A stretch of DNA of 5,021 bases, from assembly GCA_017407885.1 (NCBI GenBank), contig JAFQVU010000183.1:1-5021 (forward strand). Reading direction: 5' to 3'. The translations under genes were made by a program, and so were the position numbers. The DNA is from Clostridia bacterium (GTDB lineage: Bacteria; Bacillota_A; Clostridia; Oscillospirales; CAG-272). Shown piece after piece: positions 4,636 to 5,021 of the stretch. How positions within the stretch are numbered: the stretch's first letter is position 1; every line of letters starts with the position of its first letter. Under the pieces are notes generated by a model. It had not been told where the DNA came from, ran no database searches, and saw only the letters and a program-made list of their open reading frames with translations.

Positions 4636-5021
4636 ATGGATAATATGGCACCAGCTTTTTCGCATTACTCGGTGCTCCTTAATGAGTCGATAGACGGACT
4701 TGATATAAAGCCCGACGGCATTTATGTTGACTGTACGCTCGGCGGCGGCGGACATTCGGAGGCGATTGCTTCCCGGCTTAGCGCCGGTGGGCGTCTTATC
4801 GCTATCGACCAGGACACAGCGGCGATCAGAGCTTCTAAAATAAGACTTGAAAAATATGCCGACCGCATTGAATTCGTGCGCGACAACTTCCGCAATGTTG
4901 GGGATGTGCTTACGAGACTCGGCATAGATAAAATAGACGGCGCGGTCATTGACCTTGGCGTGTCGTCATATCAGCTTGATACTCCGGAGCGCGGCTTCTC
5001 GTATATGCACGATGCACCGCT
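4636..5021 (+). CDS. rsmH: 16S rRNA (cytosine1402-N4)-methyltransferase RsmH (partial, 3' end outside window)
   Basis: RsmH, formerly MraW, uses SAM to methylate N4 of C1402 in the 16S rRNA decoding centre. The window holds 128 complete codons of a protein normally near 310 residues; the frame is still open at the edge. Diagnostic segments are [11 protein letters not shown] (8-18), the SAM motif [14 protein letters not shown] (31-44), the acidic IDQD (57-60), and [10 protein letters not shown] (106-115) followed by ERGFS (118-122). All are hallmarks of this family. The start ATG at 4636 lies 2 nt behind the mraZ stop. The nearest SD, AAGGAG at 4616-4621 inside mraZ, is 14 nt away, somewhat long, so termination-reinitiation from mraZ is likely. 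An in-frame ATG at 4645 is less favoured because it is further from the SD. mraZ-rsmH is the standard opening of the dcw cluster. Confidence 0.96.
   Translation, partial: MDNMAPAFSHYSVLLNESIDGLDIKPDGIYVDCTLGGGGHSEAIASRLSAGGRLIAIDQDTAAIRASKIRLEKYADRIEFVRDNFRNVGDVLTRLGIDKIDGAVIDLGVSSYQLDTPERGFSYMHDAP

Overview
The window looks like ordinary chromosomal housekeeping DNA from a Gram-positive, Clostridia-type bacterium, most likely near Ruminococcus/Oscillospiraceae. This is an inference from three things: an HPr with both His15 and the regulatory Ser46, AT-rich intergenic DNA with strong sigma-A type promoters around moderate-GC genes, and the gene content. All convincing genes are on the plus strand. 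I see no mobile element, CRISPR array, rRNA or tRNA.

Layout. Positions 1-129 hold the last 42 codons of an unidentified gene, closed by a clear intrinsic terminator (131-174). An AT-rich gap follows, ending in a strong promoter (366-394). That promoter starts a leader of about 120 nt that contains two small hairpins and a possible 12-codon leader peptide. Next is ptsH (HPr, 522-785). A terminator-like hairpin at 854-891, with a competing upstream segment, separates it from uvrC (952-2820). The 120-bp uvrC-rsmD gap is packed with palindromes. rsmD (2941-3498) and coaD (3511-4002) are tightly coupled. A 211-bp gap then carries A-tracts in helical phase, a near-consensus promoter (4116-4144) and a row of GGTG boxes on a 10-bp grid. 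This gap opens the division/cell-wall (dcw) cluster with mraZ (4214-4633) and rsmH (4636 to the window end, truncated).

How the genes fit together. HPr is the phosphocarrier of the sugar phosphotransferase system and, through Ser46, a carbon-catabolite signal. UvrC makes the incisions of nucleotide excision repair. RsmD methylates 16S rRNA and CoaD makes dephospho-CoA; these two genes are commonly adjacent. MraZ is the DNA-binding autoregulator of the dcw cluster and RsmH methylates 16S rRNA C1402.

I did not find a new protein system. The parts worth a second look are non-coding: the phased mraZ operator beside bent DNA, the HPr leader with its mini-ORF, the three-segment pairing between ptsH and uvrC, and the palindrome cluster before rsmD, where the start codon lacks a nearby Shine-Dalgarno sequence.
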